The notes under the pieces are model-generated. The model saw nothing but the letters and a program-made list of their open reading frames with translations, did no database searches and was not told the DNA's origin. Position numbers and translations under genes: made by a program. From Pseudomonadota bacterium (GTDB lineage Bacteria; Pseudomonadota; Alphaproteobacteria; Rhizobiales; Hyphomicrobiaceae), in NCBI GenBank assembly GCA_023430845.1, contig JAEYYJ010000208.1, positions 1 to 26,267 of the forward strand: a stretch of 26,267 nt of DNA. Direction: 5' to 3'. Numbering within the stretch: the stretch's first letter is position 1; each line of letters starts with the position of its first letter. Shown here piece after piece: positions 1 through 7,129 of the stretch.

Positions 1-1747
1 GAAGAAGCGTCTCACGCGCAATGCGCCCATTCCGTGCATCGTCCGCACGGACGGCATCGCCGAGGAGGACAGCCTGGCGGAGAACGTGCAGCGCGCGCCG
101 TTGCATCCTTTGGATCAGTTCCGCGCCTTCCTCGCCTTGCGCGAGAAGGGCCAGTCCGAGGAGGAGATCGCTGCCGCCTTCTTCGTGTCGGTCACCGTCG
201 TGCGCCAGCGTCTGCGGCTCGCGGCGGTCTCGCCGAAGCTGCTCGATGTCTATGCCGAGGACGGCATGACACTCGACCAGCTCATGGGCTTCACGATCAA
301 TCCCGACCATGGGCGTCAGGAGCAGGTGTGGGAGGCCCTGCAGCATTCCTATAACAAGGAGCCCTTCCACATCCGCCGCCTGCTGACCGAGGGCGCCGTG
401 CGCGCCTCCGACAAGCGCGCGCAATTAGTCGGTGCGGAGGCCTATGGGAAGGCCGGCGGCACGATCCTGCGCGATCTCTTCGAGCCCGATGACGGCGGCT
501 GGCTGCAGGAACCGCCCCTGCTCGAGAAGCTCGTTGCCGAGAAGCTCGAGCGCGAAGCCGACACTATCCGTGCCGAGGGCTGGAAGTGGATCGAGGTGGT
601 GACCGAGCTCCCTTACGGCTTCTGTCATGGCCTGCGCCAGCTCAGTGGCCGCGAGGTGCCCATGACCGACGAGGAGACGGCCACTCGCAACGCGCTCCAG
701 GCCGAGCTCGACCGGATTGAGGCTGAATACGCCGAGGCTCCTGAGATGCCGGATGAAATAGATCGGCGTCTCGGCGAGATCGAGACGGCGCTCGAGGCAC
801 TCGATGACCGCCCCGTCCTCTACGAGCCGGACGACATCGCGCGGGCCGGTGCCTTCGTCAGCATCGACAGTACGGGCGCGCTGCGCGTCGAGCGCGGCTA
901 TGTGCGACCCGAGGACGAGCCCCAGATCGCGGACGATGAAGAAGCCGACAGCGATCAATCCGATCGCCAGCGGATGACGTCGACCGGGAAGGATTTCGAC
1001 GCGGATAAAGCCGAACCCGTCGATGAGACCGAGGAGGACGACGGCAATCGCTCCTTGTCGGATCGGCTGATGACCGAGCTGACGGCGTATCGCACACTGG
1101 CGCTGCGCGAAGCCGTCGCCAACGAGCCCGACGTGGCGCACCGCGCGGCCTTGCACGCGCTGTGCCTAAAGCTCTTCTATCACTACGGCTTCGACACATG
1201 CCTGGAGATCGAGGCGAAGAGCGTCTTGTTCGGCCACACGTCCGGGCTTGCGGACACGCCGGCGGCCAAGGCGATCGACACGCGGCATAAGGCATGGGAC
1301 GAGCAGATGCCCGAGGATGCCGGCGATCTGTGGGACATGCTGGCCGAGCTCGACACAGACAGCCGACACGCGCTCTTCGCCCATTGCATCGGCCTCACGA
1401 TCAATGCCGTTCATCAGCCTTACGACCGGCGGCCGAAGGCGCTGCGTCATGCCGGTCGTCTTGCATCCGCGGTCTCGCTCGACATGGCGGCGGCCGGCTG
1501 GACGCCGACCGTCGACGCTTTCCTCGGCCGCGTGACCAAGGCGCGCATTCTCGACGCGGTGCGCGAGGCCAAGGGAGACAAGGCAGGTGAGCGCATTGCG
1601 CATCTCAAGAAGGCGGAGATGGCCAAGGAGGCCGAGCGGCTACTCGAGGGCACCGGCTGGCTTCCCGAACCTTTGCGCACCGTCGGGATGAGCAGTGCCA
1701 CGGCCAAGGACGTCGATGAGACGGCACATATGATGGCAGCTGAGTAA
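1..1747 (+). CDS. ParB-like partition/nuclease-domain protein, 5' end cut by window edge
   Basis: The frame is open from base 2 and enters mid-protein, with 581 residues visible, so the true start lies left of the window. The first residues read as the end of a ParB N-terminal domain, including SLAENVQRAPLHPLDQFRAF, the usual ParB/Spo0J box. A helix-turn-helix follows (EEEIAAAFFVSVTVVRQRL), as in DNA-binding ParB proteins. The middle is acidic and rich in Glu/Asp (roughly residues 200-350 of the visible part), and the C-terminal 150 residues are helical with a conserved WTPTVDAFLGRVTK stretch. Proteins of this large class are typical ICE and plasmid genes in Hyphomicrobiales and sit just before DUF2493 genes. 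The role is probably element maintenance or DNA binding. No ParA is visible. An intrinsic terminator follows the TAA stop. Confidence 0.88.
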   Translation, partial: KKRLTRNAPIPCIVRTDGIAEEDSLAENVQRAPLHPLDQFRAFLALREKGQSEEEIAAAFFVSVTVVRQRLRLAAVSPKLLDVYAEDGMTLDQLMGFTINPDHGRQEQVWEALQHSYNKEPFHIRRLLTEGAVRASDKRAQLVGAEAYGKAGGTILRDLFEPDDGGWLQEPPLLEKLVAEKLEREADTIRAEGWKWIEVVTELPYGFCHGLRQLSGREVPMTDEETATRNALQAELDRIEAEYAEAPEMPDEIDRRLGEIETALEALDDRPVLYEPDDIARAGAFVSIDSTGALRVERGYVRPEDEPQIADDEEADSDQSDRQRMTSTGKDFDADKAEPVDETEEDDGNRSLSDRLMTELTAYRTLALREAVANEPDVAHRAALHALCLKLFYHYGFDTCLEIEAKSVLFGHTSGLADTPAAKAIDTRHKAWDEQMPEDAGDLWDMLAELDTDSRHALFAHCIGLTINAVHQPYDRRPKALRHAGRLASAVSLDMAAAGWTPTVDAFLGRVTKARILDAVREAKGDKAGERIAHLKKAEMAKEAERLLEGTGWLPEPLRTVGMSSATAKDVDETAHMMAAE

Positions 1748-1771
1748 GACCGCTTACTTCCACTCGACCTT

Positions 1772-1798
1772 TGCCCGGCCCTGTGCCGGGCATTTTTT
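1772..1798 (+). terminator. Rho-independent terminator after the ParB-like gene
   Basis: A perfect 8-bp stem (TGCCCGGC / GCCGGGCA) with a 5-nt loop is followed directly by six T residues. It starts 25 bp after the ParB-like stop codon and only 15 bp before the next start codon. Transcripts from the ParB-like gene should therefore mostly end here, and the DUF2493 gene would need read-through or its own promoter. Confidence 0.85.
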
Positions 1799-1813
1799 GT
1801 TTCGGAGACTTCC

Positions 1814-2542
1814 ATGACCTACGGCACCTACCTGCGCCTCGACATCACAGTCCAAGACGGTTGGTGCACCGTCGTCCGCGCCGCTGCCAGGAAGCTCACG
1901 CCGGAAGCACGCCGCGATCCAACCGAGCGCGAAGTGCGGCATCGCTTCTATCGGCAGATACGCCTCACCCAGGAAGGCGTGACGCTGATCGAACGTCGCA
2001 ACACCTTCGAATTCATCCGCGATGGCGCGGCTGAGCTTTTCGGCATCCATACTGGCTCAATCTGGCGTCCCCGCGCCGGTTCGATGATCAACCGGACGAC
2101 GATGACCGCCGCGATGATCGATAGCCGCGAATTCATCAACGCACGTCGTCGCGCCGACGCGGAGACGCTGCTCCCGAAGGGCACCAGGATTGCCTTCGCC
2201 GGCGGTGTCGACTGCAATGATCATAACGGCATCTGGGCAATTCTCGACAAGGTACTGGCGAAGCACCCCGACATGGTCCTCCTCCACGGCGGAGCGCCGC
2301 GTGGCGCCGAGAGGATCGCCGCCTGTTGGGCGGATAACCGCAAGATCACGCAGATCGTCTTCAAGCCCGATTGGGCACGTCACGCGAAGGCTGCGCCCTT
2401 CAAGCGCAATGACCAGCTTCTCGATACCATGCCGATTGGAGTCGTCCTGTTCCCAGGCTCTGGCGTGACCGACAACCTCGCCGATAAGGCGAAGGTGCGC
2501 GGCATTCCGCTGTGCGACTATCGCAATCGCGGCGACGCATAG
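1814..2542 (+). CDS. DUF2493 (SLOG-fold) family protein with a chimeric N-terminus
   Basis: The protein is 242 residues long. Residues about 125-240 form the DUF2493/SLOG Rossmann-like domain: IAFAGGVDCNDH, then VLLHGGAPRGAERIAACWA, then FKPDWARHAKAAPFKRND, and finally GVVLFPGSGVTDNLADKA. SLOG domains bind nucleotides or nucleotide-derived ligands; no specific function is known for this ICE version. Residues about 55-120 (EGVTLIERRN onward) match the usual upstream part of ICE DUF2493 proteins. Residues 1-50 (RLDITVQDGW, LTPEARRDP, REVRHRFYRQ) instead resemble a separate small ICE protein that usually sits just before this gene. An in-frame deletion that fused the two is the simplest reading. 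The start follows a GGAG Shine-Dalgarno in the short gap after the upstream terminator. Confidence 0.85.
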   Translation: MTYGTYLRLDITVQDGWCTVVRAAARKLTPEARRDPTEREVRHRFYRQIRLTQEGVTLIERRNTFEFIRDGAAELFGIHTGSIWRPRAGSMINRTTMTAAMIDSREFINARRRADAETLLPKGTRIAFAGGVDCNDHNGIWAILDKVLAKHPDMVLLHGGAPRGAERIAACWADNRKITQIVFKPDWARHAKAAPFKRNDQLLDTMPIGVVLFPGSGVTDNLADKAKVRGIPLCDYRNRGDA

Positions 2543-2840
2543 GCGCCGCTTCTCTCTCCATCATTGATGATTTGAGCTGTGGCAGCTCCGCTGCACGCGC
2601 GCTGCTGTGCGTGGCTTCTTCAGCGCAGGTCAGGGTCACTCGTTTAAGTTCGCTCGATCGACGACTCGATCTGGATTTCAGTTCACGCGCACGAAGCGCT
2701 CTGCCGACATTCCGCCGCAAACCCTTCACGGTCTTTCACGTTCGTGCGCAATCGTGCGCAATTTACCGGATTGAATAAGCGCCCGCTCTCTTGCGACCTT
2801 TTCGTAGCGACGAAGTTCTCGCTCGAAAGGTTCGCGCCTC
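2543..2840 (+). other. Gene-free region between DUF2493 gene and traG (possible regulatory or oriT region)
   Basis: No convincing coding sequence is seen on either strand. The stretch is visibly less GC-rich than its neighbours. It contains GATCGA-N4-TCGATC (2656-2671), a 9-bp inverted repeat GCGCACGAA (2687-2695) / TTCGTGCGC (2741-2749), and a 10-bp tandem repeat (2743-2762). In related ICEs this interval is normally where relaxase, TraF and replication genes lie, so the gap may mark a deletion or rearrangement. The traG promoter must lie here or upstream. No match to an IncP nic site was recognised. Confidence 0.5.
2743..2762 (+). repeat. 10-bp perfect tandem repeat
   Basis: CGTGCGCAAT occurs twice head to tail. 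The first copy overlaps the right arm of a 9-bp inverted repeat whose left arm is at 2687-2695. The arrangement, 80 bp before the traG start, looks like a protein-binding site, but the binding protein is unknown. Confidence 0.6.
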
Positions 2841-4826
2841 ATGATTCCGCTTCGTGCTGCGATCACTCAAGGCCTCATCGCCCTCGCGCTGGTGACGACG
2901 TCTCTCATCATCGCGACGCAGTGGGCCGCAGCGATGCTCGCGTACCAACCGGCACTCGGCACCGCATGGTGTGATCTCTTCGGCCTCAAACTCTACGCGC
3001 CGTGGAAGCTCTTCGTCTGGTGGCTGGCTTTCGACAGCCAGGCACCAGACGTCTTCGCACGCGCCGGTGCCGTTGCCGCCTTCGGGGGGATTGCCGGCGG
3101 CGCCGTCGCTGTCGGGGGAGCCGCCCGGCGGGCCAGCCGAAAAAGCCTCATAACAACCTATGGCTCGGCCCGCTGGGCGGACGGCGCGGATGTGCAAAGC
3201 GCAGGACTCCTCGGCGACGAGGGACTGATCCTCGGCCTATGGGATGGCCAGTATCTGCGCCATGACGGCCCCGAGCATGTCATCGCCGTGGCACCGACCC
3301 GATCGGGCAAGGGCGTCGGCCTCGTCGTGCCGACACTGCTTACCTGGCGCCATTCTGCCGTCATCCATGACATCAAGGGCGAAAACTGGACGCTGACCGC
3401 CGGCTGGCGATCACGCTTCTCCCATTGCCTGCTGTTCGATCCGACCAATCCCTTGTCGGCGCGCTTCAATCCCCTACTCGAAGTGCGCAAGGGTGAGATG
3501 GAGGTCCGCGATGTCCAGAACATCGCCGACATCCTCGTCGATCCAGACGGCGCGCGCGAACAGCGCGATCACTGGGAAAAGACCGCACACGCGCTGCTGG
3601 TCGGAGCCATCCTCCACGTTCTCTATGCCGAAAAAGAGAAGACGCTCGCGCGGGTCGCCAACTTCCTCGCTGATCCCGCCCGCTCGATCCGGCGCACGCT
3701 GTGGATCATGCTGACGACCAACCACCTGGGCACGGATACGACTCCAGTCGTCCATCCCGTTGTCGCCTCGGTCGCCCGCGAACTCCTGAACAAGACCGAC
3801 AACGAGCGCTCCGGCGTGGTCTCCACCGCCATGAGCCTGCTGGGTCTCTATCGCGACCCCATCATCGCTGCGACGACGGCGGCGTCGGACTGGTCGATCA
3901 ACGACCTCATGCAGGCCGAGCCGCCCGTCTCGCTCTACCTCGTCGTCCCACCCTCCGACATCTCGCGGACACGGCCGCTCGTGCGTCTGATCCTCAACCA
4001 GATCGGTCGCCGGCTGACAGAGAGATTGCCCACAGATTCCGCGAACGAACGCCGGCTGTTGCTCATGCTCGATGAGTTTCCCGCGCTCGGTCGGCTCGAC
4101 TTCTTCGAGTCCTCGCTCGCCTTCCTTGCCGGCTATGGCGTTCGCGCGTTCCTGGTCGCGCAGTCCCTGCACCAGATCGACAAGGCCTACGGTCCCAATC
4201 ACGCCATTCTCGACAACTGCCATGTCCGTGTTGCCTTCGCGCCGAACGACGAGCGAACGGCACGGCGCCTCTCGGATGCGCTTGGCACCGCGACCGAGCT
4301 CCGGGCGCAGAAGAACCTGTCCGGCCGACGTCTCGCCGCGTGGCTGTCGCACGTCGCCGTGTCGGAGCAGGAGACGGCCCGGCCGTTACTGACGCCCGGT
4401 GAGATCCTGCAACTGCCTGCAGACGAGGGGCTGCTTCTCGTTTCCGGCGTGCCACCCATCCGTGCCCAAAAACTCCAATATTACGCGGACCGCAATTTTC
4501 TGGCGCGCCGACTGCCAGCACCTACGCTCGCATCAGGCGGCTACGCGGACACGCCCCCAATCCGTCCCCACGACTGGCCGAGCGAGCCGCGCACGACGCA
4601 TCCGAAGCTCGACACGTCCTGGTCGGAGATGGTGACGGGCGAGGAAGATCCGCCCCGCACCCGGCAGCTCACGCGCACGAAGGCGAAGCCGACCCAGCTT
4701 CACGACCTGCCGCTGTTCGTCGACCGCCCGGTCGAGGCGGAAGCTACGCCGCAAACCGAGGTCGGCCGGTCTCTCGGCGACGATGACGACACGATCGTCC
4801 AGTTTCCGGGAGGCGTGCGCGTGTGA
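2841..4826 (+). CDS. traG: Type IV secretion coupling protein TraG/VirD4
   Basis: This 661-residue protein has the usual length for IncP TraG. It is an inner-membrane ATPase that links the relaxosome to the mating channel. Two hydrophobic segments near residues 8-33 and 72-95 anchor it. Walker A is APTRSGKGVG at residues 151-160 and Walker B is LLLMLDEFPALG, with D411-E412. The VirD4 signatures HDIKGENW and LFDPTNP are present. A hydrophilic tail of about 110 residues follows the ATPase core. The stop overlaps the next start (TGATG), so translation is coupled to the CopG-like gene. The start ATG is preceded by a weak AAAGG. In related elements the relaxase gene lies just upstream; here it is absent. 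Confidence 0.96.
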   Translation: MIPLRAAITQGLIALALVTTSLIIATQWAAAMLAYQPALGTAWCDLFGLKLYAPWKLFVWWLAFDSQAPDVFARAGAVAAFGGIAGGAVAVGGAARRASRKSLITTYGSARWADGADVQSAGLLGDEGLILGLWDGQYLRHDGPEHVIAVAPTRSGKGVGLVVPTLLTWRHSAVIHDIKGENWTLTAGWRSRFSHCLLFDPTNPLSARFNPLLEVRKGEMEVRDVQNIADILVDPDGAREQRDHWEKTAHALLVGAILHVLYAEKEKTLARVANFLADPARSIRRTLWIMLTTNHLGTDTTPVVHPVVASVARELLNKTDNERSGVVSTAMSLLGLYRDPIIAATTAASDWSINDLMQAEPPVSLYLVVPPSDISRTRPLVRLILNQIGRRLTERLPTDSANERRLLLMLDEFPALGRLDFFESSLAFLAGYGVRAFLVAQSLHQIDKAYGPNHAILDNCHVRVAFAPNDERTARRLSDALGTATELRAQKNLSGRRLAAWLSHVAVSEQETARPLLTPGEILQLPADEGLLLVSGVPPIRAQKLQYYADRNFLARRLPAPTLASGGYADTPPIRPHDWPSEPRTTHPKLDTSWSEMVTGEEDPPRTRQLTRTKAKPTQLHDLPLFVDRPVEAEATPQTEVGRSLGDDDDTIVQFPGGVRV

Positions 4827-5365
4827 TGGCCAAGAAACGCTACGCGCTCTACATCTCGCGCCCGCTCGCCAACAAGTTCGATCAGGTTGCACAGCAGCGG
4901 CACGGGTCCAAATCGGCCATGCTCGAGGAAGCCCTGCGGTTGAGCCTCGAGCCGCAGCGCGTGCCGGGCGCCGAAGTAGTCCTCGTCCGGCGCCTCGATC
5001 AGCTGCACAAGGTGGTCGGAACCGTCAATCGTGACGTCGCCATCGTCACTGAGACCCTGGCACTGTTCGTCCGCTACTTCCTGACCATCACACCGCCGCT
5101 GCCGCAAAGCGAGCAGGAACCGGCCCGCCTGCTCGGACGGGAACGCTTCCAGGTGTTCGTCGCCCAGGTCGGCCGTCGCCTCGCCACCGACCATCGCCTC
5201 GTCTCCGAGGTGCTCGAGACCATTGCCAGCAACAATCCGGACCTCTTTGCCACCGCGTCCGACGATGCACCGCTGCGCACGCGGACTGCCGGGAGCGGGA
5301 ATGGCGCGTCTCGGGAGGCGGCTGCCAGGACCGAAGAGTCCAAGGAGGACACCGGCCATGGCTGA
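4826..5365 (+). CDS. CopG-type ribbon-helix-helix protein of the conjugation operon
   Basis: The protein has 179 residues. The N-terminus (KKRYALYISRPLANKFDQVA, then HGSKSAMLEEALRLSL) fits a ribbon-helix-helix DNA-binding fold of the CopG class. A longer helical C-terminal part (VRRLDQLHKVVGTVNRDVAI onward) follows. Proteins of this kind sit between traG and trbB in many alphaproteobacterial ICEs and probably autoregulate the operon or help the relaxosome; neither role is shown here. The ATG overlaps the traG stop; a GTG one codon earlier (4823) is possible but less likely. The 3' end overlaps trbB by 8 bp and carries its Shine-Dalgarno. Confidence 0.85.
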   Translation: MAKKRYALYISRPLANKFDQVAQQRHGSKSAMLEEALRLSLEPQRVPGAEVVLVRRLDQLHKVVGTVNRDVAIVTETLALFVRYFLTITPPLPQSEQEPARLLGRERFQVFVAQVGRRLATDHRLVSEVLETIASNNPDLFATASDDAPLRTRTAGSGNGASREAAARTEESKEDTGHG

Positions 5366-6356
5366 TCTGCTGTCCCTTCACGCCAGCCAGGAGGCGCAAG
5401 GCCGCCGACGGCAAATGCTGCGCACGGCCTTCGGTCCGGCCATCGCCGCGGCGCTCGCCGATCCGACGGTGATCGAAGTAATGGTCAACCCGGACGGTCG
5501 TCTGTGGATCGATCGTGCCAGTGTCGGCCGTCAAGACAGCGGCGAACGCATCGGCAGTGCCGAGGTCGAGCGCATCATCCGGCTGGTCGCGGCCCACGTG
5601 CACCGCGAGGTGCACTCCGGCGCCCCGATTGTTTCTGCCGAGCTGCCCGAGACCGGCGAGCGCTTCGAAGGCGTCATGCCGCCCGTGGCGGTCGCGCCGT
5701 GCTTCTCAGTGCGCAAGCCGGCCGACGTCCTCTACCGCCTCCGTGACTACGTGGCAGCTCGCATCATGTCGCCCTTGCAGGCCGACGCGCTGGCAATTGC
5801 CGTACGCGAGCGCCGCAACATCCTCGTCGTCGGCGGCACATCTTCCGGCAAGACCACGCTCGTCAACGCACTCCTCGCCGAGGTCGCTGACTGCGACGAG
5901 CGCGTCCTGATTCTTGAAGACACGCGCGAGCTCAAATGCGCCGCCACCGATTGCGTGGCGCTGCGCACCAAACCCGGCGTGGCCTCGCTGGCCGATCTCG
6001 TCCGCTCGACGCTGCGTCTCAGACCCGACCGCATCATCGTCGGCGAGGTGCGCGGACCCGAAGCCCTCGACATGCTCAAAGCCTGGAATACTGGTCATCC
6101 CGGCGGCATCACCACCGTCCACGCCAACTCCGCCGAAGCCGGTCTCTATCGCCTCGAGCAACTCGTGCAGGAGGCCGTCGTCACAGTCCCCCGCGATCTC
6201 ATCCTCGAGGCCATCGACGTCATTGCCTTCCTCGCAGGCCGTGGCGCCAATCGCCGGCTCGACGCGCTCGTCGAACTCACCGATCTCGATGACAGCGGTG
6301 ATTACCAGCTCAGGCCGCTCGGCACTCCCATCCTTCGACCCGTTGATGGAGCATGA
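5358..6356 (+). CDS. trbB: Conjugal transfer ATPase TrbB (VirB11 family)
   Basis: The protein has 332 residues, normal for TrbB. It is a hexameric cytoplasmic ATPase that powers pilus assembly and substrate transfer with TrbE and TraG. Walker A is GGTSSGKTT at residues 159-167. The Asp box (LILEDTRELKC), a Walker B-like region (LRPDRIIVGEVRGPEALDML) and the His box (GHPGGITTVHANSAEAGLYR) follow in the expected order. The ATG at 5358 is chosen because an AGGAGG-like Shine-Dalgarno (5344-5348) precedes it and the protein then begins like other TrbB proteins. The frame is open further upstream, but that stretch only shadows the CopG-like gene. The stop overlaps the trbC start in ATGA. Confidence 0.95.
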   Translation: MADLLSLHASQEAQGRRRQMLRTAFGPAIAAALADPTVIEVMVNPDGRLWIDRASVGRQDSGERIGSAEVERIIRLVAAHVHREVHSGAPIVSAELPETGERFEGVMPPVAVAPCFSVRKPADVLYRLRDYVAARIMSPLQADALAIAVRERRNILVVGGTSSGKTTLVNALLAEVADCDERVLILEDTRELKCAATDCVALRTKPGVASLADLVRSTLRLRPDRIIVGEVRGPEALDMLKAWNTGHPGGITTVHANSAEAGLYRLEQLVQEAVVTVPRDLILEAIDVIAFLAGRGANRRLDALVELTDLDDSGDYQLRPLGTPILRPVDGA

Positions 6357-6835
6357 CGATGCGCGCGTATACCGAAACTGCTTGCTTCGCAACAGGGCTG
6401 CCGCCCTGTGACCCGCCCGGCGGGACACTCTGCAACTCTGTGCGCTTGCGCGCACGGACCAGACCACCCGCCTTATGCAAGTCACAAAAAGAAGGGGGTT
6501 CGGGGTCTCCCCGAATGGGTGTGGGCGATAGCCCGCTCGCGCAGCGATTATTGGCAATCGCCTTCACAATGATCAGCACACCCGTCGCGGCTGCCGGGTC
6601 CGGCATGCCGTGGGAGGCGCCGCTGCAGCGCATTCTCGAGTCGATCGAGGGCCCGGTCGCGAAGGTCATCGCGGTCGTCATCATCATCGTCACCGGCTTG
6701 AGCCTTGCGTTCGGCGACATGGGCGGCGGACTTCGACGGCTGCTGCAGATCGTATTCGGGCTCTCGATCGCTTTTGCCGCCACGTCGTTCTTCCTGACGT
6801 TTTTTTCGTTCGCCGGCGGCGCGCTCATCGACTGA
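6353..6835 (+). CDS. trbC: Conjugal pilin TrbC (VirB2 family) with a repeat-derived N-terminal insert
   Basis: The protein has 160 residues, while TrbC is usually about 100-120. Residues from about 70 on are a normal prepilin: a hydrophobic signal segment (LLAIAFTMISTPVAAA), then GSGMPWEAPLQRILES and two membrane helices (VAKVIAVVIIIVTGLSLAF and RLLQIVFGLSIAFAATSFFL). The start at 6353 overlaps the trbB stop as ATGA, the normal operon arrangement. Residues about 10-65 (containing CKSQKEGGSGSPRMGVGDSP) are encoded by an interspersed repeat read in frame. They separate the original N-terminus from the hydrophobic core. An ATG at 6515 (Met55), inside the repeat, would give a more compact signal peptide and may be the working start. 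TrbC becomes the pilus subunit after signal removal and cyclisation by TraF, which is not in the window. Confidence 0.88.
   Translation: MTMRAYTETACFATGLPPCDPPGGTLCNSVRLRARTRPPALCKSQKEGGSGSPRMGVGDSPLAQRLLAIAFTMISTPVAAAGSGMPWEAPLQRILESIEGPVAKVIAVVIIIVTGLSLAFGDMGGGLRRLLQIVFGLSIAFAATSFFLTFFSFAGGALID
6382..6547 (+). repeat. Interspersed repeat copy 1, inside trbC
   Basis: The 3' part (6493-6547) is nearly identical to copy 2 at 10492-10628: GGGGGTTCGGGGTCTCCCCG, then GGGTG, then the terminal CCCGCTCGCGCAGCGA. The 5' terminus (6382-6397) matches the inverted repeat of that end at 11 of 16 positions, so this end has decayed. The centre is longer than in copy 2. It contains small self-complementary segments such as AGGGCTGCCGCCCT and TGCGCTTGCGCGCA. 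It has no coding capacity of its own and resembles the non-autonomous palindromic repeats of alphaproteobacteria. The reading frame of trbC stays open across it. Confidence 0.8.
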
Positions 6836-6856
6836 CGTTATGGAGTTGCCATCACC

Positions 6857-7129
6857 ATGCTCGGACAACCGGCCTCGCTGCCCGGCTTCGAAGTCGCCCT
6901 GCACCGTTCGTTGACGGAGCCGATCTTGCTTGCCGGTGCGCCGCGCAGCTTCGCGATTCTCAACGGGACGCTCGCCGCCGCAATCGGACTTGGCCTGCGG
7001 CTGTGGATCGCTGGTCTCATCATCTGGCTCGTCGGTCACGCCTTCGCCGTCTGGGTCACGCGCAAGGACCCTGAGTTTCTGACCGTTCTGTCCCGCCACG
7101 CCCGCCACAAAGGAGCGCTCTCATGCTGA
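6857..7129 (+). CDS. trbD: Conjugal transfer protein TrbD (VirB3 family)
   Basis: This 90-residue protein has the typical VirB3-like pattern. A short N-terminus (LPGFEVALHRSLTEPILLAG, then APRSFAILNGT) is followed by a hydrophobic stretch of about 35 residues (AAAIGLGLRLWIAGLIIWLV and on) that could form one or two membrane segments, and then a cytoplasmic tail beginning WVTRKDPEFLTV. VirB3 proteins sit in the inner membrane and work with the VirB4/TrbE ATPase. The gap from trbC is 21 bp and the 3' end overlaps trbE by 7 bp (ATGCTGA), so translation is probably coupled. Confidence 0.93.
   Translation: MLGQPASLPGFEVALHRSLTEPILLAGAPRSFAILNGTLAAAIGLGLRLWIAGLIIWLVGHAFAVWVTRKDPEFLTVLSRHARHKGALSC

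Noticed and set aside
5223..5357. N-terminal extension of trbB by 45 codons
   Set aside because: The stretch only overlaps the end of the CopG-like gene. The ATG at 5358 has a proper Shine-Dalgarno and gives the usual TrbB N-terminus.
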